Assembly (NCBI GenBank): GCA_016223245.1
Contig: JACRPL010000009.1
Location: 1 to 64,000 of the forward strand
Origin: Candidatus Saganbacteria bacterium
Lineage (GTDB): Bacteria; Margulisbacteria; WOR-1; XYC2-FULL-46-14; XYC2-FULL-37-10
Direction of reading: 5' to 3'
Length of the DNA: 64,000 nucleotides
The notes beneath the pieces were generated by a model. The model did no database searches. It was not told the origin of the DNA and worked only from the letters and a program-made list of their open reading frames with translations. Positions 24,405 to 34,538 of the stretch are shown here, one piece after another (within the stretch, counting starts at the first letter, position 1; each line of letters starts with the position of its first letter). The position numbers were made by a program, and so were the translations under genes.

Positions 24405-25361
24405 ATGATCTTATATCTTACGACCTTCTTTATAGCGTTTTTTGCAACCATTTTGTTGACCCCAATGGTCATCGATTTTGCCTCAAAAAAAGGTTTTGTC
24501 GACCGGCCCAATGAAAGGAAGATACATACAAGCCCGGTCCCTAGGCTCGGAGGGATCGCGATCTATATAGGTTTTTTGCTTTCGATAGTTGCGGCGCTTG
24601 TGCTATTGGAGCATTTCGAGATACAGATCAATATACAGCCGATCTTCGGCTTGCTTATTTCTTCAACTATCATATTTTTAATGGGGCTTTTCGATGATAT
24701 TTACAATTTAAGGTCAAGCGCAAAATTTATTTGGCAGGTCATAGCCGCATCGCTCATGGTACTTTTTGGCGTTGAGATCAACTTTATATCGAATCCATTC
24801 AACGGCATTATCCTATTTTCCGCTTTTATTTCGATCCCGTTGACTTTGCTTTGGATCACCGGCGTCACAAACGCCATCAATTTGATCGATGGGCTTGACG
24901 GCTTGGCGGCCGGCGTTACGGCCATTTCAGCAGGAACTCTTTTCATTGTAGCCCTCCGCACACACGAGATCGGCGCCGCATTGATCCTCCTTTCCCTCGC
25001 AGGTGTTTGCCTTGGGTTCTTAAAATTCAATTTTTTCCCTGCAAGGATATTCCTTGGTGATTCGGGAAGCTATCTTTTAGGGTTTATTATTGCAAGCGCC
25101 GCGATAATCGGCGTATTTAAGACTACACTTGTCGTAGCATTGATCATCCCTTTGCTCATTTTGGGCGTACCGATCTTTGATATGATGTTCGCTATAGGAA
25201 GAAGATTGAGTTCCGGGGCGAACCCTTTTAAGGCCGATAACAAGCACATACACCACATGCTTTTGAGGGCGGGGTTCACCCAAAGAGAAGCGGTGCTTTC
25301 AATTTATGTCGCGTGTTTTCTGTTGAGCATTTTTGCGATCTTAATGGCTTTGCAAAGATAA
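24405..25361 (+). CDS. wecA: undecaprenyl-phosphate GlcNAc-1-phosphate transferase (WecA/TagO)
   Basis: A 318-residue membrane enzyme with about ten transmembrane segments. It transfers GlcNAc-1-phosphate from UDP-GlcNAc to undecaprenyl phosphate, starting O-antigen or teichoic-acid-like polymers. The catalytic motifs are FDDIYNLRSSAKFIWQ (double Asp), NAINLIDGLDGLAAGV and HIHHMLLRAGF. Length matches TagO/WecA. Followed by wecB, it suggests a surface polysaccharide that needs UDP-ManNAc. Confidence 0.95.
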   Translation: MILYLTTFFIAFFATILLTPMVIDFASKKGFVDRPNERKIHTSPVPRLGGIAIYIGFLLSIVAALVLLEHFEIQINIQPIFGLLISSTIIFLMGLFDDIYNLRSSAKFIWQVIAASLMVLFGVEINFISNPFNGIILFSAFISIPLTLLWITGVTNAINLIDGLDGLAAGVTAISAGTLFIVALRTHEIGAALILLSLAGVCLGFLKFNFFPARIFLGDSGSYLLGFIIASAAIIGVFKTTLVVALIIPLLILGVPIFDMMFAIGRRLSSGANPFKADNKHIHHMLLRAGFTQREAVLSIYVACFLLSIFAILMALQR

Positions 25362-25362
25362 G

Positions 25363-25386
25363 CCCCTCGACAAAGCTCGGGGCTAG
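25363..25386. repeat. small hairpin between wecA and wecB
   Basis: AGCCCC and GGGGCT pair around a 12-base loop immediately before the wecB ribosome site (TAGGAG). It has no T run and is likely a small repeat or RNA structure rather than a terminator. Confidence 0.35.
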
Positions 25387-25395
25387 GAGATAATA

Positions 25396-26553
25396 ATGGC
25401 GCAGGAAAAAAGGATCATGTTCGTTTTCGGGACAAGGCCGGAAGCGATTAAGATGGCCCCTCTCATCCTTGAGATTAGAAAACACAAGGATATTTTGTCG
25501 CCGATAATCGTTTCGACGGGACAGCATAGGGAGATGCTCGCACAGGTACTCCGGATATTCAATATCAATCCTGACTATGACCTAAGCATTATGCAGGATG
25601 CCCAAACTTTATCGCAAATAGTTTCAAAGACGGTCGTGGGCCTTGAAAATATAATTTTGCGCGAAAAACCAGATATGCTTTTGGTCCAGGGCGATACTAG
25701 TACCGCATTTGCGGCCGGGCTTTGCGCTTTTTACAACAAAGTCCCTGTTTGCCATGTCGAGGCGGGCCTTAGGACGGGCGACAAGACAAGACCTTATCCG
25801 GAAGAAGCGAACCGCAGGCTTATTTCGGTCGTTGCGGACCTCCACTTCGCTCCTACGGCAACATCCGTCACGCATTTGCTCTCCGAGGGGATACCAAGAC
25901 AAACAGTCTATTGCACGGGAAATACCGTGATCGACGCTTTGCTTGCGGTAGCTAAAAGAAAATACGATATCGGCAAATTGGGGCTGAACCTTGGACCCGA
26001 CAAGAAAACAATCTTGGTCACGGCGCATAGGAGAGAATCGTTCGGTCATCCGATGCGCGGGATATTCCAAGCGATACGAAGGCTTGCGGAAAAATATGAA
26101 AATGAGATAAATGTGGTCCTTCCTGTCCATAAAAATCCGGCGGTCAATATTGCCGCTAGAGAAATATTGAACGGCGTCAAAAATATCAAGCTTATCGAAT
26201 CCTTGGATTATGAGCCGTTCGTGCATCTTATGAAAGGATCGTATTTTATACTGACCGATTCCGGCGGCGTCCAGGAAGAAGCTCCATCGCTTGGGAAGCC
26301 GGTCCTTGTATTGCGCGAAAAAACAGAACGCCCAGAGGCGATCGAAGCGGGAACCGTAAAACTGATAGGCGTTTCTGAAGGAGCTGTTTTCGAAGAATCC
26401 GAAAAGCTTTTATGCGACAAGGCGGTTTACAAAAGCATGCAAAAATCGGTCAACCCTTACGGGGATGGGCATGCATCGGAGCGCACTCTTTCGGCTATTC
26501 TGCATTATTTCGGTTTTATCGATGAAAGATTAGGGGAGTTCAAATCAGCATGA
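25396..26553 (+). CDS. wecB: UDP-N-acetylglucosamine 2-epimerase (non-hydrolysing)
   Basis: A 385-residue enzyme converting UDP-GlcNAc to UDP-ManNAc, a precursor of enterobacterial-common-antigen-like or capsule polymers. Diagnostic motifs are FGTRPEAIKMAP at the start, VQGDTSTAFA, CHVEAGLRTGD and the C-terminal LTDSGGVQEEAPSLGKPVLV and RPEAIEAG. Normal length. It follows wecA and overlaps murA by 4 bases. Confidence 0.95.
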   Translation: MAQEKRIMFVFGTRPEAIKMAPLILEIRKHKDILSPIIVSTGQHREMLAQVLRIFNINPDYDLSIMQDAQTLSQIVSKTVVGLENIILREKPDMLLVQGDTSTAFAAGLCAFYNKVPVCHVEAGLRTGDKTRPYPEEANRRLISVVADLHFAPTATSVTHLLSEGIPRQTVYCTGNTVIDALLAVAKRKYDIGKLGLNLGPDKKTILVTAHRRESFGHPMRGIFQAIRRLAEKYENEINVVLPVHKNPAVNIAAREILNGVKNIKLIESLDYEPFVHLMKGSYFILTDSGGVQEEAPSLGKPVLVLREKTERPEAIEAGTVKLIGVSEGAVFEESEKLLCDKAVYKSMQKSVNPYGDGHASERTLSAILHYFGFIDERLGEFKSA

Positions 26554-27836
26554 GAAGGATACTTGTACGCGGCGGGAATAAATTAAACGGAGAAGTCGCG
26601 GTATCAGGTTCTAAAAATTCCGCCTTGCCCATCCTTGCCGCAGCGATCTTGACGAACGGCGAAAGCAAAATCAACCGCGTCCCGAACCTATTAGATATCC
26701 AGACAATGATCAGGGTATTAAGATCTCTTGGAATAAGGGCCGAATATTCCCACCCGAATATTGTCCGCACATGGGTCAACCATAACATTAAACATGTAGC
26801 GCCCTATGAGCTTGTTACCAAAATGAGGGCTTCATTTTTTATTATCGGTTCGCTTCTAGCAAAAACAGGTTTTGCAAAAATACCCCTGCCCGGCGGCTGC
26901 GCCATAGGCTCTCGCCCCGTTGACATCCATTTGAAAGGATTAAAAGCTCTTGGGGCCAAGATCGCCATGGAGCATGGTTTTGTAATAGTTTCCGCAAATA
27001 AGCTGAAAGGAGACAAGATATATCTTGATTTTCCCTCCGTCGGCGCTACAGAAACAATTATGATGGCGGCGTCCCTTGCTAACGGTGAAACTATTATTGA
27101 AAATGCCGCGCGCGAACCCGAGATCGTCGATCTGGCGGATTTTCTGAACAAAGCCGGAGCGCAAATAATGGGCGCCGGAACGGAGGAAATAAAGATCATC
27201 GGGGTAAGGTCCCTTAATGCAGTTGGGCATGACGTTATCCCCGATAGGATAGAAGCCGGGACATTGATAATTGCCGCAGCAGCGACAAAAGGGAATATTT
27301 TATTAAAAGGCATAAACGCCGCGCATCTTGATTCGGCGATCATCAAGCTTAAACAAGCAGGGATCGATATAAAAGAAGAAGGTAATTCCGTTCGGGTAAC
27401 TGTTCCTGACGGGATACATCCTACGGATATAAAAACTCTCCCATATCCCGGATTTCCAACGGATCTTCAAGCGCAAATGTCTGCATTGCTTTGCAGATCC
27501 ACCGGCACTTCGGTCGTAACGGAAACAGTTTTTGAGAACAGGTTCATGCATGCGCAGGAATTGAACAGGATGGGCGCCAATATAAGGCTTGAAGGCCAGA
27601 GCGCTATAATTACGGGCGTACCAAAACTTTCAGGAGCTCCGGTCAAGAGCAGGGACCTGCGGGCGGGAGCGGCTTTGATAATAGCAGGACTTTCGGCGGA
27701 TGGCGAAACTTTGATCGACGACCTTGAAAGATTTATCATAAGAGGTTATGAGGGGCTTGACATCAAGTTGAGGAAGCTTGGAGCGGACATAAGGGAATTA
27801 AAGAACATTTCGGAGTACGATGAAGATATATCTTAA
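26550..27836 (+). CDS. murA: UDP-GlcNAc 1-carboxyvinyltransferase (MurA)
   Basis: A 428-residue enzyme catalysing the first committed step of peptidoglycan synthesis, transfer of enolpyruvyl from PEP to UDP-GlcNAc. The opening VRGGNKLNGEVAVSGSKNS and the loop PLPGGCAIGSRPVDIH with the active-site Cys are present, so the fosfomycin-reactive residue is kept. Normal length. It begins at ATG 26550, overlapping wecB, and its 3' end overlaps ybeY by 17 bases. Confidence 0.97.
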   Translation: MRRILVRGGNKLNGEVAVSGSKNSALPILAAAILTNGESKINRVPNLLDIQTMIRVLRSLGIRAEYSHPNIVRTWVNHNIKHVAPYELVTKMRASFFIIGSLLAKTGFAKIPLPGGCAIGSRPVDIHLKGLKALGAKIAMEHGFVIVSANKLKGDKIYLDFPSVGATETIMMAASLANGETIIENAAREPEIVDLADFLNKAGAQIMGAGTEEIKIIGVRSLNAVGHDVIPDRIEAGTLIIAAAATKGNILLKGINAAHLDSAIIKLKQAGIDIKEEGNSVRVTVPDGIHPTDIKTLPYPGFPTDLQAQMSALLCRSTGTSVVTETVFENRFMHAQELNRMGANIRLEGQSAIITGVPKLSGAPVKSRDLRAGAALIIAGLSADGETLIDDLERFIIRGYEGLDIKLRKLGADIRELKNISEYDEDIS

Positions 27837-28257
27837 TTACAGGGAAGGGAAGGATCAAGAGGGACAAGAGGGATTAGTAAGGATTGGCAGGGTTATTAAG
27901 AGAAAAGTTAAACAATTATTCTCTAAACCACGGAACCGCGAGCCGTGCCTGCCGGCAGGCAGGGTTTACTCGCAGGTTCCGCAAGGAGAATTAAGCATCA
28001 CTTTTTGCGATGATAAATATATGAAAAAAATAAATAATAGGTACAGGCATAAAAATGAATCGACCGATGTATTATCTTTCGAGTTCGGAGATGATAAAAA
28101 AATCGTTGGTGATATTTATATATCGATCCCGGATGCTTTAAGACAGGCGAAAGAGTATAATGTCCCAATAGAAAATGAATTGATAAGGCTTGCTATGCAT
28201 GGCGCTTTGCACGTTTTAGGTTATACTCATAAGGAAATGGGAATATATGGTAATTGA
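27820..28257 (+). CDS. ybeY: endoribonuclease YbeY with in-frame palindromic insertion
   Basis: A 145-residue YbeY, a zinc endoribonuclease for 16S rRNA maturation and ribosome quality control. The metal motif HGALHVLGYTH is intact near the C-terminus and RYRHKNESTDVLSFEFGD is conserved. Residues 38-54 (RNREPCLPAGRVYSQVP) are encoded by a palindromic repeat (27932-27980) and are foreign to the family. The C-terminal helix that usually follows the zinc motif is missing; the stop comes nine codons later, overlapping the next gene. The enzyme may still be active, with the insertion in the variable N-terminal region. Confidence 0.85.
   Translation: MKIYLNYREGKDQEGQEGLVRIGRVIKRKVKQLFSKPRNREPCLPAGRVYSQVPQGELSITFCDDKYMKKINNRYRHKNESTDVLSFEFGDDKKIVGDIYISIPDALRQAKEYNVPIENELIRLAMHGALHVLGYTHKEMGIYGN
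27932..27980 (-). repeat. palindromic element, copy 2 (inside ybeY)
   Basis: Identical except for one base to copy 1 in opposite orientation: arms GGAACC/GGTTCC and core GCCTGCCGGCAGGC. It lies wholly within ybeY and keeps the reading frame. The second small hairpin is not present. Confidence 0.9.
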
Positions 28258-29530
28258 AATATTAATGTTTTTTGTTTGTGTCCTGGCGTCGGCTTTCTTT
28301 TCGGCGACTGAAACTGCTTTCATTTCGCTCCCCCGGATCAAGTTCTCGCAGTTTGTCGAAAGAAATCTACCGGCAGCAAAGCTCGCCCAAAAGTTAAAAA
28401 ACGAACCAAGCAAGCTGATATCCATAATCCTTGTTGGAAATAATATTGTAAATACCGGGGCAACGGTCCTTGGAGCAGATATTGTGATCAGGCTCTTTGA
28501 GGACGCGGGCGCAAAAAATGTTGGGCTGGTGTTGGGGGCTGCAACGGCGATACTAACTTTGATCCTTTTGATGTTCTGCGATGTTGTCCCTAAAACAGTT
28601 GCGATCCGCAGGGCGGAAACCCTTGTGCTCGTATTTTCATGGCCGATATATATTATTTCTATCATATTAACCCCTCTCGAAATAATCCTTAAATGGATAG
28701 CCTTTCCTTTTGTGCGTATTTTGGGCGGCAAAATGCCCGAGTATGGGGCATTTATAACCGAAGAGGACCTTAGGTTTATGATATCCGCTTCCGAAAAAGA
28801 AGGAGTCATCGAGCGGGAAGAGCGCGAAATGATCTCGTCGATCTTTGAATTCGGAGAGACAAGCGTCAAAGAGGTGATGACCCCAAGACCCGATATCGCG
28901 GCTGTCGAAGATTCGGTCCCGATAGAGGATGTTTTCAAAAAAATAAAAGAAACGGGCCACTCCAGGATCCCGGTCTACGAAAATAATATTGATAACATCG
29001 TTGGTGTTATATATTCAAAAGACCTGCTCGAGATATCGAGAGACCAATCCTTGCGCGATTTTATGAGGTCCGTTATTTTTATTCCCGAAGGCAAGATGAT
29101 ACATGAACTGCTCCATCAGATGCAGGCCAATAGGACGCATATCGCTGTTGTTGTCGACGAGTACGGGGTTACATCGGGGATCGTTACAATGGAAGACTTG
29201 ATCGAGGAGATCGTCGGCGAGATACACGACGAGTTCGAAAGGGCCGAAAAGAACCTTGAAAAGATCTCCGAAAACACTTATCTTATCGACGGTAAAATGC
29301 TGATCGAGGACGTCAACTCGGAACTTTCGATCGATATTCCTGTTTCGGAAAAGTACGACAGGATCGCCGGTTTTGTTTTTGAAACATTGGATAAGATGCC
29401 ATCGGTCGGAGATGTGATAAAATATGACGACGTCGAGATAAGCGTTGAAAAAGTTTTGCGCCGCAGGATAACGCGGCTCAAAATTATCAAGCTTGAAAAA
29501 AATCTGGACGAAAATGCGGTGGGAGGATGA
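28247..29530 (+). CDS. CNNM/CorC-type membrane protein with CBS pair
   Basis: A 427-residue protein with an N-terminal DUF21 membrane domain (about residues 1-180, including ASAFFSATETAFISLPR), a CBS pair (about 200-320, including MTPRPDIAAVEDSVP and HSRIPVYENNIDNIVGVIY) and a C-terminal CorC/HlyC domain (NTYLIDGKMLIEDVN to VEKVLRRRITRLKI). The family is often called hemolysin but is linked to Mg2+/Co2+ efflux or cation homeostasis. Overlaps ybeY by 11 bases. Confidence 0.92.
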   Translation: MVIEILMFFVCVLASAFFSATETAFISLPRIKFSQFVERNLPAAKLAQKLKNEPSKLISIILVGNNIVNTGATVLGADIVIRLFEDAGAKNVGLVLGAATAILTLILLMFCDVVPKTVAIRRAETLVLVFSWPIYIISIILTPLEIILKWIAFPFVRILGGKMPEYGAFITEEDLRFMISASEKEGVIEREEREMISSIFEFGETSVKEVMTPRPDIAAVEDSVPIEDVFKKIKETGHSRIPVYENNIDNIVGVIYSKDLLEISRDQSLRDFMRSVIFIPEGKMIHELLHQMQANRTHIAVVVDEYGVTSGIVTMEDLIEEIVGEIHDEFERAEKNLEKISENTYLIDGKMLIEDVNSELSIDIPVSEKYDRIAGFVFETLDKMPSVGDVIKYDDVEISVEKVLRRRITRLKIIKLEKNLDENAVGG

Positions 29531-31174
<1,644 letters not shown>

Positions 31175-31184
31175 TATTCTGCAC

Positions 31185-31212
31185 TTGACATCGCGTCTAT
31201 ATAGCTTATAAT
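31185..31212 (+). promoter_or_regulatory. promoter of the AbiEii/XRE operon
   Basis: TTGACA and TATAAT with 16 bp spacing. Downstream GCTTATA and TATAAGC form an inverted repeat about 24 bp apart (31204-31241) that could be an operator for the antitoxin; that part is uncertain. Confidence 0.65.
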
Positions 31213-31256
31213 CTATATTAATTATAGGTTAAAAGCTATAAGCAAAGGAAGGCATA

Positions 31257-31970
31257 ATGGAGATCGATACGCAGATTCGCGATGCGCAGCTGAAGTTGCT
31301 GCGTTCCTTTGCCAAAACGTCAAAAACCTTCGCGCTGGCTGGCGGGACAGCTTTAGAATTGTTTTATCTCAAGCATAGATTCTCTCGCGACCTGGATTTT
31401 TTCTCACCAAAATACGGACTAAAAGAGATCGACGAAATAATTGCCGAATTCAGCAAAACTGTCGGCTCGCGGGTAAAGCTTGAAAATGATTTTGCCGCAG
31501 CCGGCCGGGCAAGAGTCCGTTTTTATACTGTTAAAATAAAGGGAACGGCGGTCCCGTTAAAAATAGATTTTGTAGAAGACGTATTGTTTTCCAAACCGCA
31601 GATCGAACTCTTTAAAAAAGTCCCAGTTTATGCCGTAAAAGAGATATATTTCCAAAAAGTTGTCGCTTTAACGGGAACGAGGCTTTTGGCCGATGAAATA
31701 GGGAGGGAAGCTGTTGCCGGCAGGATGGAAGCAAGGGATGTTTTTGATATTTATTACCTTTCAAAAAATATCCTCCCCTTGCATAAATTCTTAAGAAAGC
31801 TGTATAAAAATTACCAGAGAGGAATGATCCAATGGTTCCGCAGTTATTCGAGGCAGGAAACTAAGCTGGGTGTTTTGGATCTTGCGATTTATGACAAGCA
31901 TTTTGATGCCGCGAAGATGATCGATTATTTAGATAAAGAGATCAGGTCGTTCATGGCGGAGGTAGTATAA
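31257..31970 (+). CDS. AbiEii-type nucleotidyltransferase toxin
   Basis: A 237-residue protein with the nucleotidyltransferase motif of the AbiEii/MenT group, FALAGGTALELFYLKHRFSR followed by DLDFF. AbiEii-type toxins block growth by transferring nucleotides to a target such as tRNA ends. RMEARDVFDIYYLSK is the usual C-terminal block. It is transcribed with the XRE-type gene that follows at once, forming a toxin-antitoxin-like pair. The order toxin first is the reverse of classical AbiE. Confidence 0.85.
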   Translation: MEIDTQIRDAQLKLLRSFAKTSKTFALAGGTALELFYLKHRFSRDLDFFSPKYGLKEIDEIIAEFSKTVGSRVKLENDFAAAGRARVRFYTVKIKGTAVPLKIDFVEDVLFSKPQIELFKKVPVYAVKEIYFQKVVALTGTRLLADEIGREAVAGRMEARDVFDIYYLSKNILPLHKFLRKLYKNYQRGMIQWFRSYSRQETKLGVLDLAIYDKHFDAAKMIDYLDKEIRSFMAEVV

Positions 31971-32468
31971 ATGAACATAAAAAAATATTTCTGGGGATTG
32001 AATCCGCAAGCGCTCAAAGAAATCGCCAAAATAATCAAGGATCCCGAGCATCCAAAATATGTTGAACGAATATTTGTTTTGCTCTCCAGATGCGATTCGC
32101 CGAAAGAATTATTTGCCCTGGTCGGCAAGGAACGATTTGTCAGAGCTTGGCCCAAAATACGGCAATATTGGATAAAGAAAAAACAGTCACCTGATTTTAG
32201 GGCGTGGTGGGAAACCGTTTATGAGCAATTGTCCGGAAAAACCCGGCCGTTAGGGAGATCTTCAGAAAACCTTATAAAGCTGGGGAAAATATTAAAAGAC
32301 AAAAGGATAAGATTGGGCTGGAGCCAGTCAGACCTGGCGAGGCGTGCGGGGATGAAACAGCCGGATATTTCGGATATCGAGCTTGGGACAAAAAACATCA
32401 CACTTGGGACTTTAATGCGATTGAGCAAGATCCTTGGGATTGATTCTTGGTCATGGGGGAATGAATAA
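31971..32468 (+). CDS. XRE-family antitoxin-like protein with DUF6922-like N-terminus
   Basis: A 165-residue protein. The N-terminal part resembles the DUF6922 group (KYFWGLNPQAL, then YVERIFVLLSRCDSPKELFA), frequent in antitoxins of nucleotidyltransferase systems. The C-terminus is an HTH_XRE (about residues 102-160; RIRLGWSQSDLARRAGMKQP). It starts directly after the AbiEii stop. It probably neutralises the toxin and represses the operon. Confidence 0.8.
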   Translation: MNIKKYFWGLNPQALKEIAKIIKDPEHPKYVERIFVLLSRCDSPKELFALVGKERFVRAWPKIRQYWIKKKQSPDFRAWWETVYEQLSGKTRPLGRSSENLIKLGKILKDKRIRLGWSQSDLARRAGMKQPDISDIELGTKNITLGTLMRLSKILGIDSWSWGNE

Positions 32469-32582
32469 AATTCTGCGACGCGGCGGTCACACATGCAATA
32501 AACCTCGGTGAAGACAATATCGATATTAAGTCTATCAAGCAAAATCTGTTGTTCCCGAACACCTAGACAGCTTAATCTTTTC

Positions 32583-32611
32583 TTGACTTTATTTTTGCCC
32601 CATAATATACT
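32583..32611 (+). promoter_or_regulatory. promoter of the TlpA-like gene, near-leaderless
   Basis: TTGACT and TATACT separated by 17 bp. The -10 box ends 10 bases before the ATG at 32622, so the expected transcript has almost no untranslated leader and no ribosome site is seen. Confidence 0.6.
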
Positions 32612-32621
32612 AAATATTGTA

Positions 32622-33122
32622 ATGAGGTTCCCTTGTTTGGTTGCAATGGCGATCATGCTTATGGTCGCCAATCCATGTATTGCGGCCGCAGCGCCATCTA
32701 TTGGTGCGCCCCCGCCGGCATTGTCTTTGCCAAACCTGCAAAATAAAACGGTGAATTTATCTGATTTCCGCGGAAAACCCACGATTTTGGCCTTCTTCGC
32801 GTCGTGGAGCAAATCCTGCAAACATCAGATCAAGGCCTTAAATGAGATAATTAAAGAAAATAAAGCATCGGGTATCAATATTCTTGGGGTTTCTTTCGAT
32901 AAGAATATCAATGACCTTGAGAGTTTTTCTTACGAGAACAAGATAGAATTCAGCCTGTTGCTTGACAGGAAGCTCAAGTCGATCGATAAATACGCTATCT
33001 TGATACTTCCAACAACCATCGTTATTGGCAAAAATGGGCTCATAGCCGATATTTTCGTCGATTTTGATGAAAATGTCGATCAGGCTATCAGAAAGTTTGT
33101 ATCTTTGGAAGTAAGTAAATAG
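32622..33122 (+). CDS. TlpA-like exported thioredoxin-fold protein, single Cys
   Basis: A 166-residue protein with a signal peptide (MRFPCLVAMAIMLMVANP) and a thioredoxin fold of the AhpC/TSA/TlpA type (IGAPPPALSLPNL, LSDFRGKPTILAFFASWSKS, the cis-Pro region LPTTIVIGKNG). The usual CxxC is reduced to WSKSC: the first Cys is Ser. Such proteins can act as peroxiredoxin-like or non-redox partners. It stands alone and is convergent with the ABC permease genes. Confidence 0.85.
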   Translation: MRFPCLVAMAIMLMVANPCIAAAAPSIGAPPPALSLPNLQNKTVNLSDFRGKPTILAFFASWSKSCKHQIKALNEIIKENKASGINILGVSFDKNINDLESFSYENKIEFSLLLDRKLKSIDKYAILILPTTIVIGKNGLIADIFVDFDENVDQAIRKFVSLEVSK

Positions 33123-33172
33123 CCCTCATCCATCTTTTGCTTTTTTGAAAACTATAATGATGAGTGAGGGCT
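33121..33172. terminator. possible bidirectional terminator
   Basis: AGCCCTCA (33121-33128) pairs with TGAGGGCT (33165-33172), with further partial pairing and a run of Ts in between. It sits at the convergent ends of the TlpA-like gene and the permease gene. Confidence 0.4.
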
Positions 33173-33179
33173 TGGGGAC

Positions 33180-34373
33180 TCACTCATATCTCAAAGCAAC
33201 CACAGGATCCAATCTCGCGGCCCTGACAGCTGGGTATACCCCAAAAAAAATACCTACAATCGCGGAAACAGTTGTCGCAAGGATTATTGCCCAATAGGCA
33301 ATGACAAGAGTTCCCTTAATGAAATACATTATTAAGAACGCGCCGGTTATTCCCAGCAATATCCCGATTATCCCACCGATAAAACTAATAAGCATTGATT
33401 CAACAAGGAACTGTAGAACTATATTGCGGTTTTTAGCGCCAATGGCCTTTCTGATCCCTATCTCGCGAACTCTTTCGTTAACCGCCACAAGCATGATGTT
33501 CATGATCCCTATTCCGCCAACCACAAGTGATATTGCGGCAATGCCAGCAACAAAACCGGTCAGAGCATTAAGGATCCCATCTACAATATTTAATAATCCT
33601 TTTGATGTAATGAACCTAAAATCATCGTTTCCAAGACGTTTTATAAAAGCTAGCCTGACTTTTTCTTGGACTTCGTCCAATTTCTTTATATCTTTTGGAA
33701 AAATATTGAACCTCAAAATGTTATTCGTTCCCATCATATTTTGAGCGGTAGTTATCGGAACAATTACTCGCCTATCCATATCCATAGGGCCAATACTTCC
33801 GACCGCGTAGGTGATCCCTATTATCAAGTAGTTATTCCCGCGGATCTTTATTTTTTCGCCAAGAGGTGTTGCTTCTCCGAATATTTGCCTCGCGATCTTT
33901 GGACCTATCAATGCCACTTTTCGCCTGGAATCTACTTCGGCCCAAGTAAAATATCTCCCCGATTGGATCTTCCTGCTCATGAGTTCCGATACGTTCGGGG
34001 TCGTTCCAAGGATGAGGGGCGCTTTATATTTTTTCTTCCCGTAGTATATGTCGCCCGATGCGGGATTAAAAGGCACTATATCTTTTATTTCCGGGATCCT
34101 GCTTTTTAAATAATTTATATCGGAATACAGGAATTTTGGATTTGGGGGTGATGCATTGTCTTTGCCGGCTGTTATAATAAATGAATCATACCCCGCGCCA
34201 AGATTTTGAATCTGGTCTGTTATATACGATTTTGCCCCTTCGCCGATCGTGACTAAAGTAATGACCGAGAATATTCCAATTACAACGCCTAACATCGTAA
34301 GAAACGACCTGACTTTATTTGATGCAAGAGCTCTGAGTGCTTGCTTTAAGCTCTCATAAATGAAGAAGGTCAT
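33180..34373 (-). CDS. MacB/FtsX-type ABC transporter permease
   Basis: A 397-residue permease with a MacB periplasmic core between TM1 (VRSFLTMLGVVIGIFSVITL) and the C-terminal FtsX domain (GIAAISLVVGGIGIMNIMLV; REIGIRKAIGAKNRNI; three TM segments). Such proteins transmit ATP-driven motion across the inner membrane to move peptides, lipoproteins or toxins. A second permease, an ATPase, a fusion protein and a TolC homologue lie just upstream on the same strand. The two permeases could form a heterodimer. Confidence 0.9.
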   Translation of the reverse strand: MTFFIYESLKQALRALASNKVRSFLTMLGVVIGIFSVITLVTIGEGAKSYITDQIQNLGAGYDSFIITAGKDNASPPNPKFLYSDINYLKSRIPEIKDIVPFNPASGDIYYGKKKYKAPLILGTTPNVSELMSRKIQSGRYFTWAEVDSRRKVALIGPKIARQIFGEATPLGEKIKIRGNNYLIIGITYAVGSIGPMDMDRRVIVPITTAQNMMGTNNILRFNIFPKDIKKLDEVQEKVRLAFIKRLGNDDFRFITSKGLLNIVDGILNALTGFVAGIAAISLVVGGIGIMNIMLVAVNERVREIGIRKAIGAKNRNIVLQFLVESMLISFIGGIIGILLGITGAFLIMYFIKGTLVIAYWAIILATTVSAIVGIFFGVYPAVRAARLDPVVALRYE

Positions 34374-34377
34374 TGGC

Positions 34378-34526
34378 CCTCACCCCTTTTATTCCCCTCT
34401 CCCAGGGGGAGAGGGGAAAGCATGCTTTTTAACTTAATAAATAAAATATTCTCATCTAATTATTTCCAATTATATTAATAATTTTCTCATCCCTCTCCCT
34501 CCGGGAGAGGGATAATAGGGTGAGGG
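34378..34526. repeat. MITE-like element with inverted GC-rich hairpins
   Basis: Two related hairpins in opposite orientation (34378-34416 and 34489-34526) bound about 70 AT-rich bases. Each contains a CCCTCACCC block, an AT spacer, and CCCCTCTCCC or CCCTCTCCC pairing with its complement. The layout is that of a small non-coding mobile element between the two permease genes. Related blocks lie at 50189 and 61084. Confidence 0.6.
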
Positions 34527-34538
34527 TCATTATCTCAC

